Shown here: piece after piece, positions 47,360 to 60,179 of the stretch
Layout of the letters: each line of letters opens with the position of its first letter
Position numbering within the stretch: the stretch's first letter is position 1
Assembly (NCBI GenBank): GCA_015178975.1
Contig: WHVD01000151.1
Location: 124,001-188,000 of the forward strand
Source of the DNA: Hysterangium stoloniferum
Taxonomy: Eukaryota; Basidiomycota; Agaricomycetes; Hysterangiales; Hysterangiaceae
Length of the DNA stretch: 64,000 nucleotides
Direction: 5' to 3'
Translations under genes and position numbers: made by a program
Notes under the pieces: generated by a model
What the model saw: the letters and a program-made list of their open reading frames with translations, nothing else
What the model was told of the DNA's origin: nothing
The model's database searches: none

Positions 47360-47784
47360 AGTGGACTGCGGAGTTTCAAGGCTGCTTCCGTGGAAAACCT
47401 CTCTAAATTCTATTTATAAAATAATCGAAGCGGAAATGGTAAGAGGTGGCACAATATTGTCATTTACACTATTTATTTCATACCAAGTTGTAACAAACTC
47501 CTGTCGATTATGGCGGGTTTTCAATTTGAATTCTCGACTAAATGACTCCGCCCATATCACCAGAGCGTTCTGTCTATATATTCCCCAAGGCATTTAAAAA
47601 CCCTTTCAGCCCAGAGATTCAATAATATCATTAGTTAAGATTGAGAACTCGTGGGTGCGTTAGCATAGACGGTTCGAACAATACATTATTTCACCCGAAC
47701 TATGTCAAATAAAAAATAGAGAAATTCCTGTGAAAAATCTGTATCACCAGCTCCTCAATGGAAATGACTGACGTATGGATACGT

Positions 47785-48520
47785 TCAAACTTCATGGTCA
47801 TCATAGCACAAGTAGATGGATTTCTTGGACGCCTCAAAACATGGAAGAATAATCCGCCTGTTTTCCAGCGACTTCATGCCCTGATCGGGAATTGGAATAA
47901 TAGGCGTAATGGGCGTTATAGCCAGATACACACCCACAGAGACAACAAGAAAGATCGCCAGTGATTGGAATATTATAAAATGTAGGCGTAGTTCCCGTCA
48001 TAACAACCCCAGCCAACACTTTGAAAGGCAGCCCGGATGCTGACAGCCGTGTCTTATTATTATTATTTTGATCAAATGCCGCAATCGCAGCTGCGATGAC
48101 CCCTGCCTCGAGATCACCGGCAGGCCCGGTGCTGCTGATGGTTGCCGCATACGGTCGCTTGTCTCCGAGACCGACCAACCATATCCGCCCATCGCCGGCA
48201 AGAATGCATATATCCATCTCGACAGGAGCGACTCCTCCGCAGATGTGACGCGACAAGGAAGTCGATGACTGCAGACTCCGTTGCTTTTGGTGAAGTTCGA
48301 TACAGCAAATTCCATAAGGACAAACAACTCATGGTTCTGATCAAGCACTGGGACCTTGTGTGATCGATACCTCAGCTTCGAAAATATTTTGGTCGATGGC
48401 TGGAGCTGGAAAATCTGGAATGTCAAAAAACTTGCTGAAACCCTCACGTACGATGGTGATATTGTACCCTCTAAGCTCGTTACCAGTCCACTTATTGCCA
48501 GGCTGTGCTCAGGCTCTGCC
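47785..48520 (-). pseudogene. Broken member of a mushroom-specific hypothetical family
   Basis: Minus-strand pieces in successive frames read ELRGYNITIVREGFSKFF, ESAVIDFLV, then EMDICILAGDGRIWLV and GLGDKR, VIAAAIAAFDQN, GTTPTFYNIPIT and finally GMKSLENRRIILPCFEASK. The order resembles a family of uncharacterised Agaricomycete proteins that end in a TFYKIPVT-like and a GMRP/NRR motif; I recall no function for it. A stretch is missing between DFLV and RHICGG, and a frame change lies before GMKSLENRR, so it is probably a pseudogene. It lies between ALKBH6 and ornithine aminotransferase, all on the same strand. Confidence 0.55.
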
Positions 48521-48822
48521 ATGGTCCAGTGGTGGATGATAAGGTGGAATTTTGTGTCATTGGAGCGGGAAAACTGTTCAGAAAGTCCGAACGTCGACTA
48601 AGTAGCTGACTTTCAAATTTCACCCGTGTAGGGCTTCAGAAACACGGCACAAGACGTAAATGAATACATTCAACGCTACTACCATACAAATCAAGTGGGT
48701 AAGGGGAGATAATACAACGGCTTGAGGGAAACCAAGGTAGCGCGTACATGGATGATATGCTTGCTATTGCTTGACACTGATGATGTGAGAAAAACCTCTG
48801 CCAAGACTGCTAATCGTTATTG

Positions 48823-50960
48823 CTAGTTCGTAATGTTGTCGCGATGGCCCTTCTCGCTCAATACCTATAAAAAAGAAAATATCTTAGTTTCGATTCTATA
48901 ACACACAATGCCGGTAGACGTACTTCACCAGGGATGTCATCGAGCTGCAATTTATTAACTTGTTAATGCCTCATATATGCTACTATAGAAAAAGAGACCA
49001 ACATTGTCCAAATCATTAAGAGATTGCCCAATAATCTTAATCGCCTTGTCAAGATCTTCTTCAGTTATCACCAACGGCGGCGCAAACCGAATGCTATAAA
49101 TCATGTCGAATGAACACACTATGCCCAGTAGAACACTTGGTCATCGACAGCTTACGTGTTGACGTGGGTAGGCTTCGCCAATACCCCTCTACTCTTGAGC
49201 AGCAAGCACAGCTGCCAGGCAGTCCTGCCGCGCGAACTCTTGTTTTCGTCAATGACGACGGCGTTCAATAGGCCACGTCCGCGAACTTCGCTCACGAGCG
49301 GGTGTTCGAACGCACGGACGGATTCACGGAAGTATTCGCCAAGTCGCGCAGCGCGAGCAGCGAGCTTCTCGTCGATGAGAACCTGTAGCGCGGTGATGGC
49401 GACCGCGCATCCAAGGGGATTTCTGCATCAAAATTAGTCAACGGCGGCCGCAGGAATGGTGTCGGTGCTGCCTACCCGCCATAAGTGCTACCATGTTCGC
49501 CGGGCTTTATAACGCCCATGATAGCTTTATCTGCTAGAACAGCAGAAACGGGATACACTGGAACAGACATCAGACACAACGAGTTGAGGCATGAACGAAG
49601 ACGACACACCGCCGCCAGAGAGAGCCTTTCCAAGAAGAATCATATCAGGTCGGGCATCGTCATGATCGCAGGCCAACATCCTGCCTGTCCGGCACAAGCC
49701 CGTCTGAATCTCGTCGCAGATCAACAGTACCTGGTGCTTCTTGCAGACTTCGTGTACCCTCGCCAAGTAACCATCGTCCGGCACGACGATCCTATGGCAA
49801 AGATAGGTTAAAGAAAAGGAAAGACTCATCACGGTAAAAACTTACCCTGCTTCACCCTGGATAGGCTCTACGAGGAAGGCAGCGACATCCTTGCCATGCA
49901 GCTGAAGAGCCTCCTCAAGGTCTTCTACATGGTTAAAGCGAATAGTCCGCAGCTCTTTGCCATGCATATAAGTCGGCCCAACATTCGGAAGGAAAGGCCC
50001 AAAGCCTGTCCGGCTTTCCGGGTCCGTGCTCATACTGCCCAAAAAAAGGTTAGACACACCACTCCCGGATCATAATCCACGCTCCACACCTGATGACCCC
50101 GAGCGTCCGTCCGTGAAAGTTATTTGCCGCACTGAATACAATGGCTTTGCCCTCAGGGACTCCCTTGCGTTCGTACCTGTGCCGAGCGTCAGCACTCCGG
50201 CACATGATGTACCGACGAAGGAACACTCACGCCCACTTCCTCGCAATCTTGACGGCCGTCTCGACGGCTTCTGCACCCGTGTTCATGGGAAGCACGGACT
50301 CGTAACCGAAAAGTTCGGTCACAAATTTGGCGTAGGTACCGAAGACAGAGTTGTAGAATGCCCGGGAGGACAATGTAAGTCGCTGAGCTTGTGCGACGAG
50401 GGTAGCAACGATTCGGGGGTGGCAATGGCCTTGATTGACAGCACTGTTTTGAATTTAGCCATTTTATATATCGTCCATGGATGAAAAAGACACTTACGAG
50501 TAGGCCGAGAGCATATCAATATACTCCTTCCCTTCGGGATCCCATACTCTAAGAGCCGTCGTGTGAATCATGTGTTTGATAAAGCGTCTACATAGAGTTA
50601 CACACCTCGCTCCTTTGGCAGATTCGAAAACTACAGGCAACGGATGATAGCTAAATGACGCACTATGTTAGACATGGCTCCAAGGGTGAGAAAAGAAGAT
50701 CAAACGCGCGGAACAGGTCCCACTCAAGGACTCGACGTTCGTTGCACTTGAGTTGATGTTGTTGGAGTGAGGCTAGAACAAACTACACGATTGCAATATA
50801 TAATCAAGGATTCTACTCACTTGTGTGCTCCATGTTCGTGTTCAAGCTTGATGACCTTTGCGGAGCTAACCAAGCCCGTGTTTTTGGAAGTCGTCCCAGT
50901 GCTAGGACCGTAGCGAACGGTCGCATTAACATTGTTGTTGGATACGATTGAGGGAGACAT
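48823..50960 (-). CDS. Ornithine aminotransferase
   Basis: This PLP enzyme converts L-ornithine and 2-oxoglutarate to glutamate-5-semialdehyde and glutamate. The gene starts [18 protein letters not shown] at 50960 and spans about ten short exons: [86 protein letters not shown], then LLGKALSGG with the Schiff-base lysine. It ends after DDIPGE and RDNITN at the TAG 48823-48825. All class-III aminotransferase landmarks are present and the introns keep phase. No mitochondrial presequence is evident, in line with cytosolic fungal enzymes. Confidence 0.95.
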
Positions 50961-53168
50961 TCAGTGAAAATGTAATATCGGTGGAGAAGATGATAGTGTG
51001 AGTCAAAAGACAACCTATTTAACCCTCAGCCGGGATCGCGATGAATTAGCGCCCGCCTTCCCGATCTTTGGCAGACGACCATTCGGCGCTCTCCGTTAAC
51101 TCGGCATCCAGGCACCAAGTGAATACAGTTCTCACAAAGTGTGCTTACAACACCTTATCAATGGCGATGAGATCTAATTGACCTTTCTTTGAAATATGTT
51201 TACTATTCTCCCGAAGTCAGCTGATCCTAACGTGCTTTACATGTGAATATAACGTTGTTGCTATCACCTTGATGGGATGTTATTGGCCTTCTTTTGGGGT
51301 GCGATAGTTGGCAGTAACGCTGTAGTTTGTTAGTGTCACGTAGGTACCTAGAACATGCATTATCTATGAAAGGAACTCATACTGTGGGAATGAGAATGAA
51401 ATTTCACTACAACTGCTGGGCATGGCGGACTTAATGAAGGGTGCCACTGATGTCCTCTCTCATCAAGGTTCCCACGAACGGGAGTTTTCAGTCCAAGCGG
51501 ATGCCGTAAAGTGCTTATACGGTCGTTCGAGACAAATGTCAGGTAATTCGTGGACCCTGGTTGGCATATGGCACGCACTTGTCTGTATGACGTAATTTTG
51601 GCAGGGGTGTAATCTATCATTTCATATTATTTACTTGAAGGAGAGATAAGGGTCAAAGTAACGATACAACGTGGGTACCGCTCAGTTTCAATTGCAAACG
51701 GTCCCTTTTGGCGCAATTATGCGACTTTATTTCATGTTTTTAGCAAGGTCTTGTAGTAATAAATAAATACGATTAAGGATCATCATCCAATAGTCAGTGT
51801 GTGTGTAGAGAGATCTTGGAGTAATAAAGAAGTACGATGAAGGATCCTTTTACTCCAATACGTCATGTATGATTCTTGACAATGTTGTTTGTCGGCATCG
51901 TGCTCTGACCTACCTCATGAGGTCACTGGGCGGGTATTTGACCATGAATTATAACAGGGAAACCGGAAAAGCTTCAAGGGGATTAAAAATGTGACAAGGG
52001 AAACGAAAACACCTGGAGAAACGGTTGCAGGACGCTCCAACGAGTGATATATGTTCTATCATTATCAAATAAATATCTCGGTTATAACCTAAGGATCAAC
52101 TGATTTCATGTACTTGATTATAATTATTATAGTTGTAATCTGTGTCGACCAAGCGAAAGTGAGTGCAATTGCTGAAGGGAACAGCCGGGGTCCCAGACGC
52201 TTGTGTGTAGACGCTTCTCTTTTGATCTACTAAGCGAATCTTCGCTTAGATAAATGTCTCTATACTACGCATTATCGACTCAAGCCACAAATGACATATA
52301 TGCATCGAGTTCAAATTTCGGGGAAGAGCTTGACATGATAATGTCGATCCGCTACGAGTGCTTCGGAGTAACACTTCATTTCACGACTCCCAAGTACAGT
52401 CGGGAAATTAAGAGGACAACTGTGTTCTTCTCACATTACGGTAGTACCTCGGGAACAAAACGCGTCCGCATGCTCTGGTTGTGGATCTGTCAGAAAAAGG
52501 TAATCGAGGCATCTAATGAAGATAGAAGGTTGTACACGGCGTCTTTGTCGACAGAACCCTATGCTTATCTCACATGCCATCGCACTCGCCTTCTATGCTT
52601 ATGCTTCGAATGAAATTACCACAAGCATAATGTGATAACTGACTGGAATCTGACCGGGATAGGTTTACCCAAGGTTAATTAGACTTGGTATCATTCAGCT
52701 CCGCAGAACGGAACACAGCCGTAGCGAATGTACTCCTAACTCCCAATAAGACCGGTGGCCCTGAGTACACATGCGAGTCTAACGCTGAGCGACCTTCAAA
52801 AGAAAATGTGACCGTGAAGGCGAAAGCTGGAATTACTCCAACTGTAATTTGACGCTTTCGGAGAGATCTGACCTCGATATCGTCTCGGGGGAACCCTTCC
52901 TCCATCAAATACAGGAGTGGTTAACTTACGAGCAACGTAATTGTTACCGTCATCACAAACGTAGCTCGGTGTAAGTTCCAAGTTAGGCTAGAGTGCCTCA
53001 GCCTTTTACAACTGTTACGCCGAGTCCTCATTGTAGGCAGGGGTGCATGCATCGGTCAGCAGTGTCGTTGTATAGGTCGGATAACGGTAGTGAGCCGTAC
53101 GCCGTTCTGGTTGGTAAAATGGAGTACAACACTATATCAATACATGCATCTGCAGTAAATACTATACA
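50961..53168. other. Intergenic region, nothing firmly recognised
   Basis: A 119-codon plus-strand frame (52254-52613) and some shorter ones are present but match no family I know and have no supporting introns. An imperfect direct repeat of about 33 bp (51744-51777 and 51810-51845, containing AGTAATAAA and ACGAT) was noticed. Confidence 0.35.
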
Positions 53169-53941
53169 TCACGGAGTTCCCTCCAATTTCAAATCCTTAA
53201 AATTCTTCTCTGTCTCTACCCACAATTGATACGCCTTCCTGACAACTTCAACCTGGCGAGAATATTTGAGCTTGCCTAGGGCCTCCTCAACAGACATCAA
53301 AGAAGTTTCGTAATCTTGCTCGTTCGCCATGCGTGTATTCTCCTCCTGAACAGCATCTGGGCCAATAAAGGTGACATACCAAAAGGTAAAATACTCTGTA
53401 GCGATTTTTTTAGGCCCTTTGAGATAGCATTCTGCAGTAATGTAGATCGGTTCTGTATTGAACCTTTGTTGGATTGGTACACTTTCCTTGCTCGGTTGAG
53501 GAGAAATTTTGCCCTTTGGCGCACGCGTGGGGATAGGAAGTGGGAGAAATTGAACCCGATAACCAGCCTGAATAGGACAAAGATTCACGCTGTCTTTAAG
53601 GAATCATAGCATAGATTTTCCGTACCTCTTCATATGCCTCCCGAAGTGCTGCTTGCTCTACTGACTCTCCGATATCTTTTCTTCCCTTATAAAAAATTGG
53701 CATCAAGCTTGTGTCTCAATATTGTGACAAACAAACAATGTACTTTCGGAAGAAACCATATCCCCAACGTGGGACTGTATATCAGCACGACCTTGCCTGT
53801 AGATGGCTGGATAATGACCGTTCCAGCTCCAAGCAAAAAGTCACGACAAAAAAATAAGCTGTCCGGTACAGCTCCAGTAGAGTCACCAGAGAGAGTGGGG
53901 GTAAAGTGCTTTGGTGGCATCTCTGGAATGTTCAATAGCAC
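53169..53941 (-). CDS. NUDIX hydrolase (diphosphoinositol-phosphate/Ap-nucleotide type)
   Basis: Three exons on the minus strand. The first starts MLLNIPEMPPKHFTP (53941) and contains AGTVIIQPSTGKVVL and WFLPK. A 58-nt intron follows. The second carries the NUDIX box, GRKDIGESVEQAALREAYEE, which continues after a second intron as AGY, giving Gx5Ex7REUxEExGU in full. The last exon has FLPLPIPTRAPKG, YFTFWYVTFIGPDAV and SVEEALGKLKYSRQVEVVRKAYQLW and stops at 53169. NUDIX enzymes of this fungal group are thought to cleave diphosphate linkages in inositol pyrophosphates or dinucleoside polyphosphates; the actual substrate is not evident. Length is about 210 residues, normal for the group. Confidence 0.9.
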
Positions 53942-54513
53942 GTGGGAGACCGGCTATTACCGGTATGCCTTACGCACTTTTCGAGTATCCAAACCTGCTT
54001 GGAACAACCATGCTAAGTCCTTGAGGCGTCCTAGACGTTTGAGAATAGCTGCACAACGTCGTAATTGTCTCCTCTTTGTAATAGTTGCGATAGGGCTTGC
54101 CGCTGGCATTGGATCAGGTTATACTACAATTCTGTTTTCTTGAAATGTGTTTTCGGCGCTTGGAATAGTACCGCGGCAATGCCTTAAACACCGCTCGGCG
54201 CGCGCAATTGCGTGAAGGGGTCCAGATCACGCATAATCCATAAACGCGGCACAAGCATTCCCGAAATTGTTATGAGGCACGCCGTGCAGTTTGCCGATTT
54301 TCAAGCGCCCGTGAATTCATAATGTTTCCGAAGGGGCGGGTTTTCGGGTCAGGTGGTTGGAGATCGAAAGTGTGACAAGTACTATCAAACAGTGCCAATG
54401 AAGATGTGTTTTGTTAAAATGAAGCCCCAGCTGATGACATCGTTGTGGCGTTGGAGCATTTAAATCTAAGAGTCCGACGGCGCGTATACAATGTCGATTT
54501 GTGGGCTGCATTT
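53942..54513. other. Spacer leading to the protease cluster
   Basis: Sequence around 54400-54465 (TTTTGTTAAAATGAAGCCC and following) matches the region upstream of the first intact protease gene (57505-57550), so it is the remains of a duplicated promoter. No gene recognised. Confidence 0.5.
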
Positions 54514-54720
54514 TCTATAAATTAAAAGTTGGCTTCAACAGGCCCTTACCTCTTTTGCTCTCTATATGCTGAGCGCTGCATCATGTTTTGCAATGCGACT
54601 CTGTTCACCGCTGCCCTCGCCCTACTTGCTGTCGCCAACCCAGGTGAGCGGAGAGCATAAGGTATCAACATCCATCTCTCTTGCTAAGGGGTCTTTATTG
54701 ACCAGATAGGATGGCACTTT
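54514..54720 (+). pseudogene. Aspartic protease relic 1 (promoter and first exon only)
   Basis: The TATA box CTATAAATTAAAAGTTGGC (54514) and the start MFCNATLFTAALALLAVANP at 54583 match the first exon of both intact proteases. A stop interrupts soon after GERRA, and homology ends at about 54720, where a repeated ~480-bp segment begins. Only the signal peptide and part of the propeptide remain. Confidence 0.8.
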
Positions 54721-54721
54721 C

Positions 54722-55205
54722 AATCACAAGTGGTTTTCCCTGGTCTTGATCTTGCTAGATGTTTCCAAACTCACGGTCCTATTTTCCGACTTCTGTCGCT
54801 CACTGCATTGTCTAATATATTGTAATTTAGTCATGCCCCCCATACATAACTAGAAGATATAGACTATGTGCGAGGTTCGATGAGACTAGCCCGGTATATG
54901 ACCAGAAGCCATATTTTCAATATACCATGTATCAACTTTCGAGATCGTCGTCATGTGGAGCTTAATAGTAGAAAGACATTGGAATGCGCCCAATCATCTA
55001 GTTTTGTGGTCGCTCTCCACCGACCGAAAATGGAGACAGTACTATCACAATTGAAAAACTCTTCAAGCACTGGATCTAGTTTAAATTCACCAGCTATACT
55101 TTTTCTTTCTCCCCGGTATAAAGAATTCGAACTTGCCCGCAGTTGTATGCGTTCTGGCATCTATGCTTGTGTCCATTCTTTAAGCATGTGCTAGAACTGA
55201 ATGGT
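54722..55205 (+). repeat. Duplicated segment within the protease cluster, copy 1
   Basis: It begins AGTGGTTTTCCCTGGTCTTG and runs through GACCAGAAGCCATATTTTCA to CTTGCCCGCAGTTGTATGC. The same order occurs at 59655-60145. It has no coding sense that I can see; it marks the unit in which the protease genes were duplicated. Confidence 0.75.
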
Positions 55206-57500
55206 AGGAATTGTGCAGCAGATACAGCTTAAAGATACTATCATGAAGGTAGCCAAAGGGCTTAATCAATTAAAGGTACGTAGCGGATTGAGGATGTACC
55301 ACGAATGGCCCACTGGCTAACTTAGGGAATTCGGAGTGAAGTCCGAGGACGCACCGTCTCCTACTAAGACAGCCACTGAACAATGGCTACTGCGCTTACG
55401 TCGTCAAGAACGACACTGGTAGATGGGGGTGATTTGGAAGGATATATATTGTAGCGAGTCGCTTACTATGATCCCGATACTCACCTCTCATCTTGTAAGT
55501 GCGTGCTGTGTTTGACTAACTATTGATGGTTGGAGGGATATTCAAAATGCTATCCGTAAATAAAGCCCTGTTGTTATCGAAAACATTTACCACCACCGGG
55601 ACCAGGACGACCTAGAACTGTAAGAATATGCGGCAGGTTTCCATGTGGGTGAAGGGGTGACAAAACCCTTAACGAAATACATCCGATGACTAAGCTACTG
55701 TACAGTATGAGACCATCAAGCTCAACGGCTTGCAACATATCCTAATAAATCCCAACAAGAACAGGGCGGCAAGAACCAAAAGCACTGGCGACAGAGAACA
55801 GGTGAAAGATGTACCAAGAAAGGCACGTTTCCTGTATCGTACTGACACTGTTTATATGTGATAGTCGCACTGCCATATAGGATAATACCACCATTTCGAT
55901 GGCAGGAAACTGTCATTATGCAAAATGATAGCACAAGGACGGAGGGCTCTACAGAAACTCAGGGGGAGCCCAGCACAAACTCCTTTGCCTTTCGAAATTC
56001 ATGGTTTTTTTGTGCCTTTTTTATATATTTAACTAGGGAGAATACAGGTTTTTTATCTTGCAATCACCAACTGTTTTAGCTCTACACCATTTTGTATAAT
56101 GGCCCAACGCAGGAAAAAATCAATTGGCGCCTTATCATTTGAAAACCGCTGTAACACATGACTAAATTATTGTTAATAATAAATCTGTTGGCGTAGACAT
56201 AAAGGCCGGCTCATACCGGCTAGCCCCTGGCCACGGCTTAAGCCGGCTTCCACACCGAGTGAGCTACGTGCCGCTTGGCCTGCACAGGTTGCTCTCTACT
56301 CGGGCGAAGCGAAACGGCACCTCCAGCACCGAATCCGGGACTCCGGGACTATTTATCTTCATAGTGCTGCTGATCAATCCTACCAAGTTCATGTACATCC
56401 GCCATGGCACAATGCCCGTTGTGGTGACATTGCCTAAATTCATTACAACGACTAGGCATGGCTCCATGGCAATTCTCCCCGCTACCAATCACTACGCCGC
56501 GCCGATATCAGGTAGCACTGATTCGGTTTTTGATTCCAGATCTAGGGATGAAACAAGCCGACCTTCAATTCATTAGGTACTTCTGGTGATAATCGCCTAG
56601 TTCCATCTTATGGATCGGCATAGATCGGCATGGATGCTCTGTTGTTCTTTAGTAAGGGAAACAACAAATTAACAATGAAACTCTTTATCTAATAACTATA
56701 ACTATGCTCTGTGATCCGGACTGCTGGACCGGAATAGAAGTCCGGTGCTTAGAATCATTTACTGGACACACACCTTGACTATCTATAACACCCCATTTGT
56801 CTCAAAACAGACAAGCTAGACAAGTCAATGAGGAAGTTATTCTTGTTTCATATGTATTCAAATAAAGCAGTGGTGGACCGTATGGGCTGGCGGTGTGTGC
56901 TCGGCCAGAACATTCTTGAAGTTGATCGCACCGAACCAGAACCAGATGCATTGTCGCGGAAATAAAGGAGCAATAATCAAGTTAAGAAGAGAAGTTTGAA
57001 GTTAGAACCTTTGGTAAACGGCGGATAAACCCCACGCTCAACCAGGACATCCGAGAAAGTCAGCTACCTATTCCAGTGCGGCGGGCATACCGCTTAGCAT
57101 TATGTTCTTGACCCCAAAATAGCGTCGGAAACTCTCCAACGGGGCTGAAAGTCCGATGAGAGGCAATGTTTTTGTGGACTTTGACAGAGACTCGATGTCT
57201 TCGATATTTTTGCTGTCTCCTTATGTTCAAAATCCAGCACATGCGTCGCATGCAGATTTCCTAAGTTTCATCTCTATACGATTTCGACTCGGTAAGATAG
57301 CTGTTTTGAAAGGCGAGGGAGGTTCAGCCTGGTGGCTTCCTCTGTATTTTTATGCGTCATTGGCACGGCAACAGTGACTGCGCATATACATATAATTATA
57401 TGAGGCGAGTGAAGAGATTAAGTCTCGTTCAACTCACACCGCATGAGTTCTGGGTTTGAAACTCCAACGCTAAGAACTATCAGACGGGGCCTTGAAGATG
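55206..57500. other. Intergenic region, nothing firmly recognised
   Basis: A GC-rich stretch at 56203-56290 contains repeated CCGGCT/AGCCGG motifs able to form hairpins. Short open frames are present on both strands, with no known family and no consistent introns. Confidence 0.35.
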
Positions 57501-57761
57501 AGTTTTGTTAAAGTGAAGCCCAGCCGATGACCTCTGTTGCGTTGGCGCATGTAAGTTGCAGTGCTGTAATCTGCACAAATTGCGTCACCACGGACAGTGT
57601 CCTCCGTTGCATATTCAGGCACCTCCTGATCGCCCGGTCAACCCTACCATCATGTGACATCCGGATCAATTGTACGCTCGGGTTGGCAATGAATCTCATC
57701 TCCCTCTTCGTCAAGATTTATCGCACAAATAAGTCTTGCGTTACTATGAAAGCAGTACCCC

Positions 57762-57779
57762 CTATAAATTGAAAGTTGG
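57762..57779 (+). promoter_or_regulatory. TATA box of protease gene 1
   Basis: CTATAAATTGAAAGTTGG lies 80 bp before the ATG at 57842. An almost identical box lies before protease 2 (61572) and relic 1 (54514), while sequence between box and ATG has diverged. Confidence 0.75.
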
Positions 57780-57841
57780 CCCTACCATGTCCACCAAAAA
57801 TCCTCATCTCTCTTGTTCTTTGTTTACCTAAACGCTGCACC

Positions 57842-59550
57842 ATGTTTTGTAAAGTCACTCTTTTCACCATTTCCCTCGCCCTACTTGCTGCCGCCAAACC
57901 AGTTGAGCGGAGAGTACAAGGTATCAGCATCCCTCTTGCTAAGCGGTCTTCATTGACGAGAGAGGATGGTACTTTCAATCACGGGAAGGCTATCATCCAA
58001 ACAGTTCGTACTAAGAAGTAAGCACTATCTATTTCATCCATATTAAACAATAACGTGGATTATCCGATCAGCAAACACCGCCAAAATCTCCAGAACCTTG
58101 AGCGCAACCTTGGTCCAAAGGCGTTCAACAAGGTCAAAACCATGATTATTTTAAAAAAATACTTCTTATTTGACGACGGGCATATAGGGTGCTGAGATCA
58201 AACCTCTTGCTGTTATTCCCGAGAGTTTGCATCGCCGCCAAACCGAATCCCTCACCGATGATGAACACCAAAGCGGGATGTGGTTTGGACCAATCGATAT
58301 CGGCACTCCCAAGCAGAACTTCATGATTGACTTCGATAGTGGGTCATCATTAAATAAACTGAAAGTATATTTTGACTAGCCGACTTGCGTACTATTACTT
58401 TCAGCTGGTTCTGCCGATCTCTGGGTAACATCAACATCTTGCACTAGTTCGATATGTAGCGAAAAGAATAAGTACAAGTCTTCTTCATCTTCTTCCTCAG
58501 CCAAGAAGCCTGGTCAATTCTCCATTTTGTATGGTGGCGGGTCCACCGTCTCTGGTCCAATTTATACCGACACTGGCGAGTATTTGTTGATACGAGACAA
58601 TTCACGTAACCTTACCACTTCGACAGTTACTGTGGCTGGTGTAAAGGTAACTAATCAGACATTCTCTCCCGTCAACACGCTATCAGACTCTTTCAAAACT
58701 CAACCAATTGACGGGTAGGATCCCGCTTATCTGTTAACTCGCTACGAGATTCTGATCGTATGATTTTCAGAATTCTTGGACTTGCATTTCCAGCACTCTC
58801 TAACCTCAATGCAGACCCTTTTTTTACTTCCGCATTCAAACAAGGCGCTGTTTCTCAAAACGAATTCTCGTTCAAACTGGCTAGCAGCGATTCTTCGCTC
58901 TTCCTCGGCGGCAGGAATAGCTCTCTGTTCACCGGTAGCCCGGAGTTCTATGCCGTTTCCAGTGCTACCGGATACTGGCAGATCGGTAAGGCTGCAGCCT
59001 TCGTCGGCTCCAAATCTGTGGTTTCGAACTTTGAGACCGTCATCGACAGGTGATGAGCATATCCAGTATTAGGCAGGCCGGTAATTGATAACGCATTTCA
59101 CAGCGGAACCACCATTATCTACGGCCCACCCGATGCAGTTCGGAGCTTCTACTCGGCGGTTCCTGGCTCCAAATTGTTTGACTCTAACCAGGGTCTCTAT
59201 TCGTTCCCCTGCTCGTCTGTTCCTTCTGTCTCGTTTAGCTGGGGAGGGAAGAAATGGGCAATCAGTGCTGACAAGTAATTTTTCCGCTACATATTCTAGA
59301 TTAATTTTCTGACGGTGACCCGCAGCTTCAACCTCGGTACGACTTCGGTTGGCTCTTCAACTTGTGTAGGTGCCGTTGCCGGCAAAGATCTTGGTCTCGG
59401 AGACAATGTGTGGCTCCTCGGTGACAGGTGTGTTATTCTGAATACCTAATATTGACTATGCATTGACACCGGTGTAATAGCTTGTTGAAGAATGTCTACA
59501 GTATTTTCTCATTCAAGCAGAATGCCATAGGGTTCGCCAATCTTGCATGA
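57842..59550 (+). CDS. Secreted aspartic protease 1 (A1 family, polyporopepsin-like)
   Basis: A pepsin-type acid protease. Nine exons, all in phase, encode about 400 residues. The signal peptide is MFCKVTLFTISLALLAAAKP; a propeptide follows. The first active site DFD-T-GSADLWV is completed across an intron (A|CT, giving DTG). The second is FETVID-S-GTTIIYGPP, again split by an intron. The flap region GQFSILYGGGSTVSGPIY and the typical GILGLAFPALSNLNADPFF are present, and the chain ends KQNAIGFANLA. One intron (58576-58627) has GC instead of GT at its start. Ser-rich insertion near residue 145. Nutritional or defensive secretion is the likely role. Paralogue of the gene at 61650. Confidence 0.93.
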
Positions 59551-59654
59551 ACGCTATCATAGCTGCCTACAATTTATTGTGGGATAATGATAGAGGCGCA
59601 TCTGAATTAGTCTGACTCCACCTGACGCAACCTATACTATGACGTAAATTTGCA

Positions 59655-60145
59655 CAAGTGGTTTTCCCTGTCTTATCTTTTGGATACTTAAAACCTCAGT
59701 CCTTCTTTCCAACTATTGTCCCTCACTTCGTCTTACAATATCTTCATTGACATATTTTTATTCAGTCATCACGCCATAAACATAAAAGATCTGTGTGCTA
59801 GTTTTGATTAGGCTGGCCCGATATGTGACTAGAAGCCATATTTTCAATATGACATATATCAATTACCCATAAGTCGTCCCCAGATTTTTGTCACCCGTTG
59901 TTATGTAGCGCAAATTAGTAACAGACATTGAATGCCAACCATCTAGTTTTGTGGTTGCTGAGTCCACCGGCCACACACTTCAGTCAGCGGGAAATGGAGT
60001 GAAAAACTGTTCAAGGAAATCTGGCTTCAGCTTATTTAGCAATACTGTTTCTCCCTGGTATAAAGAATTAGAACTTGCCCGCAGCTGTATGCTTTTGAAC
60101 ATCTACTTGTGTCCGTTCTTTACTGTAAACAGGTGTTACAGCTGA
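59655..60145 (+). repeat. Duplicated segment within the protease cluster, copy 2
   Basis: This repeats 54722-55205 in the same order (GACTAGAAGCCATATTTTCA and CTTGCCCGCAGCTGTATGC), after which degenerate protease sequence follows. Confidence 0.75.
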
Positions 60146-60179
60146 AATAGCAGGAATTGTGGACGCACGTAATTGATCT

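Noticed and set aside
53634..54143. A 169-codon plus-strand frame
   Set aside because: Most of it is antisense to the NUDIX gene exons, and it matches no family.
56203..56570. Small gene in a GC-rich hairpin region
   Set aside because: Open frames are short on both strands, without splice consistency or recognisable motifs.
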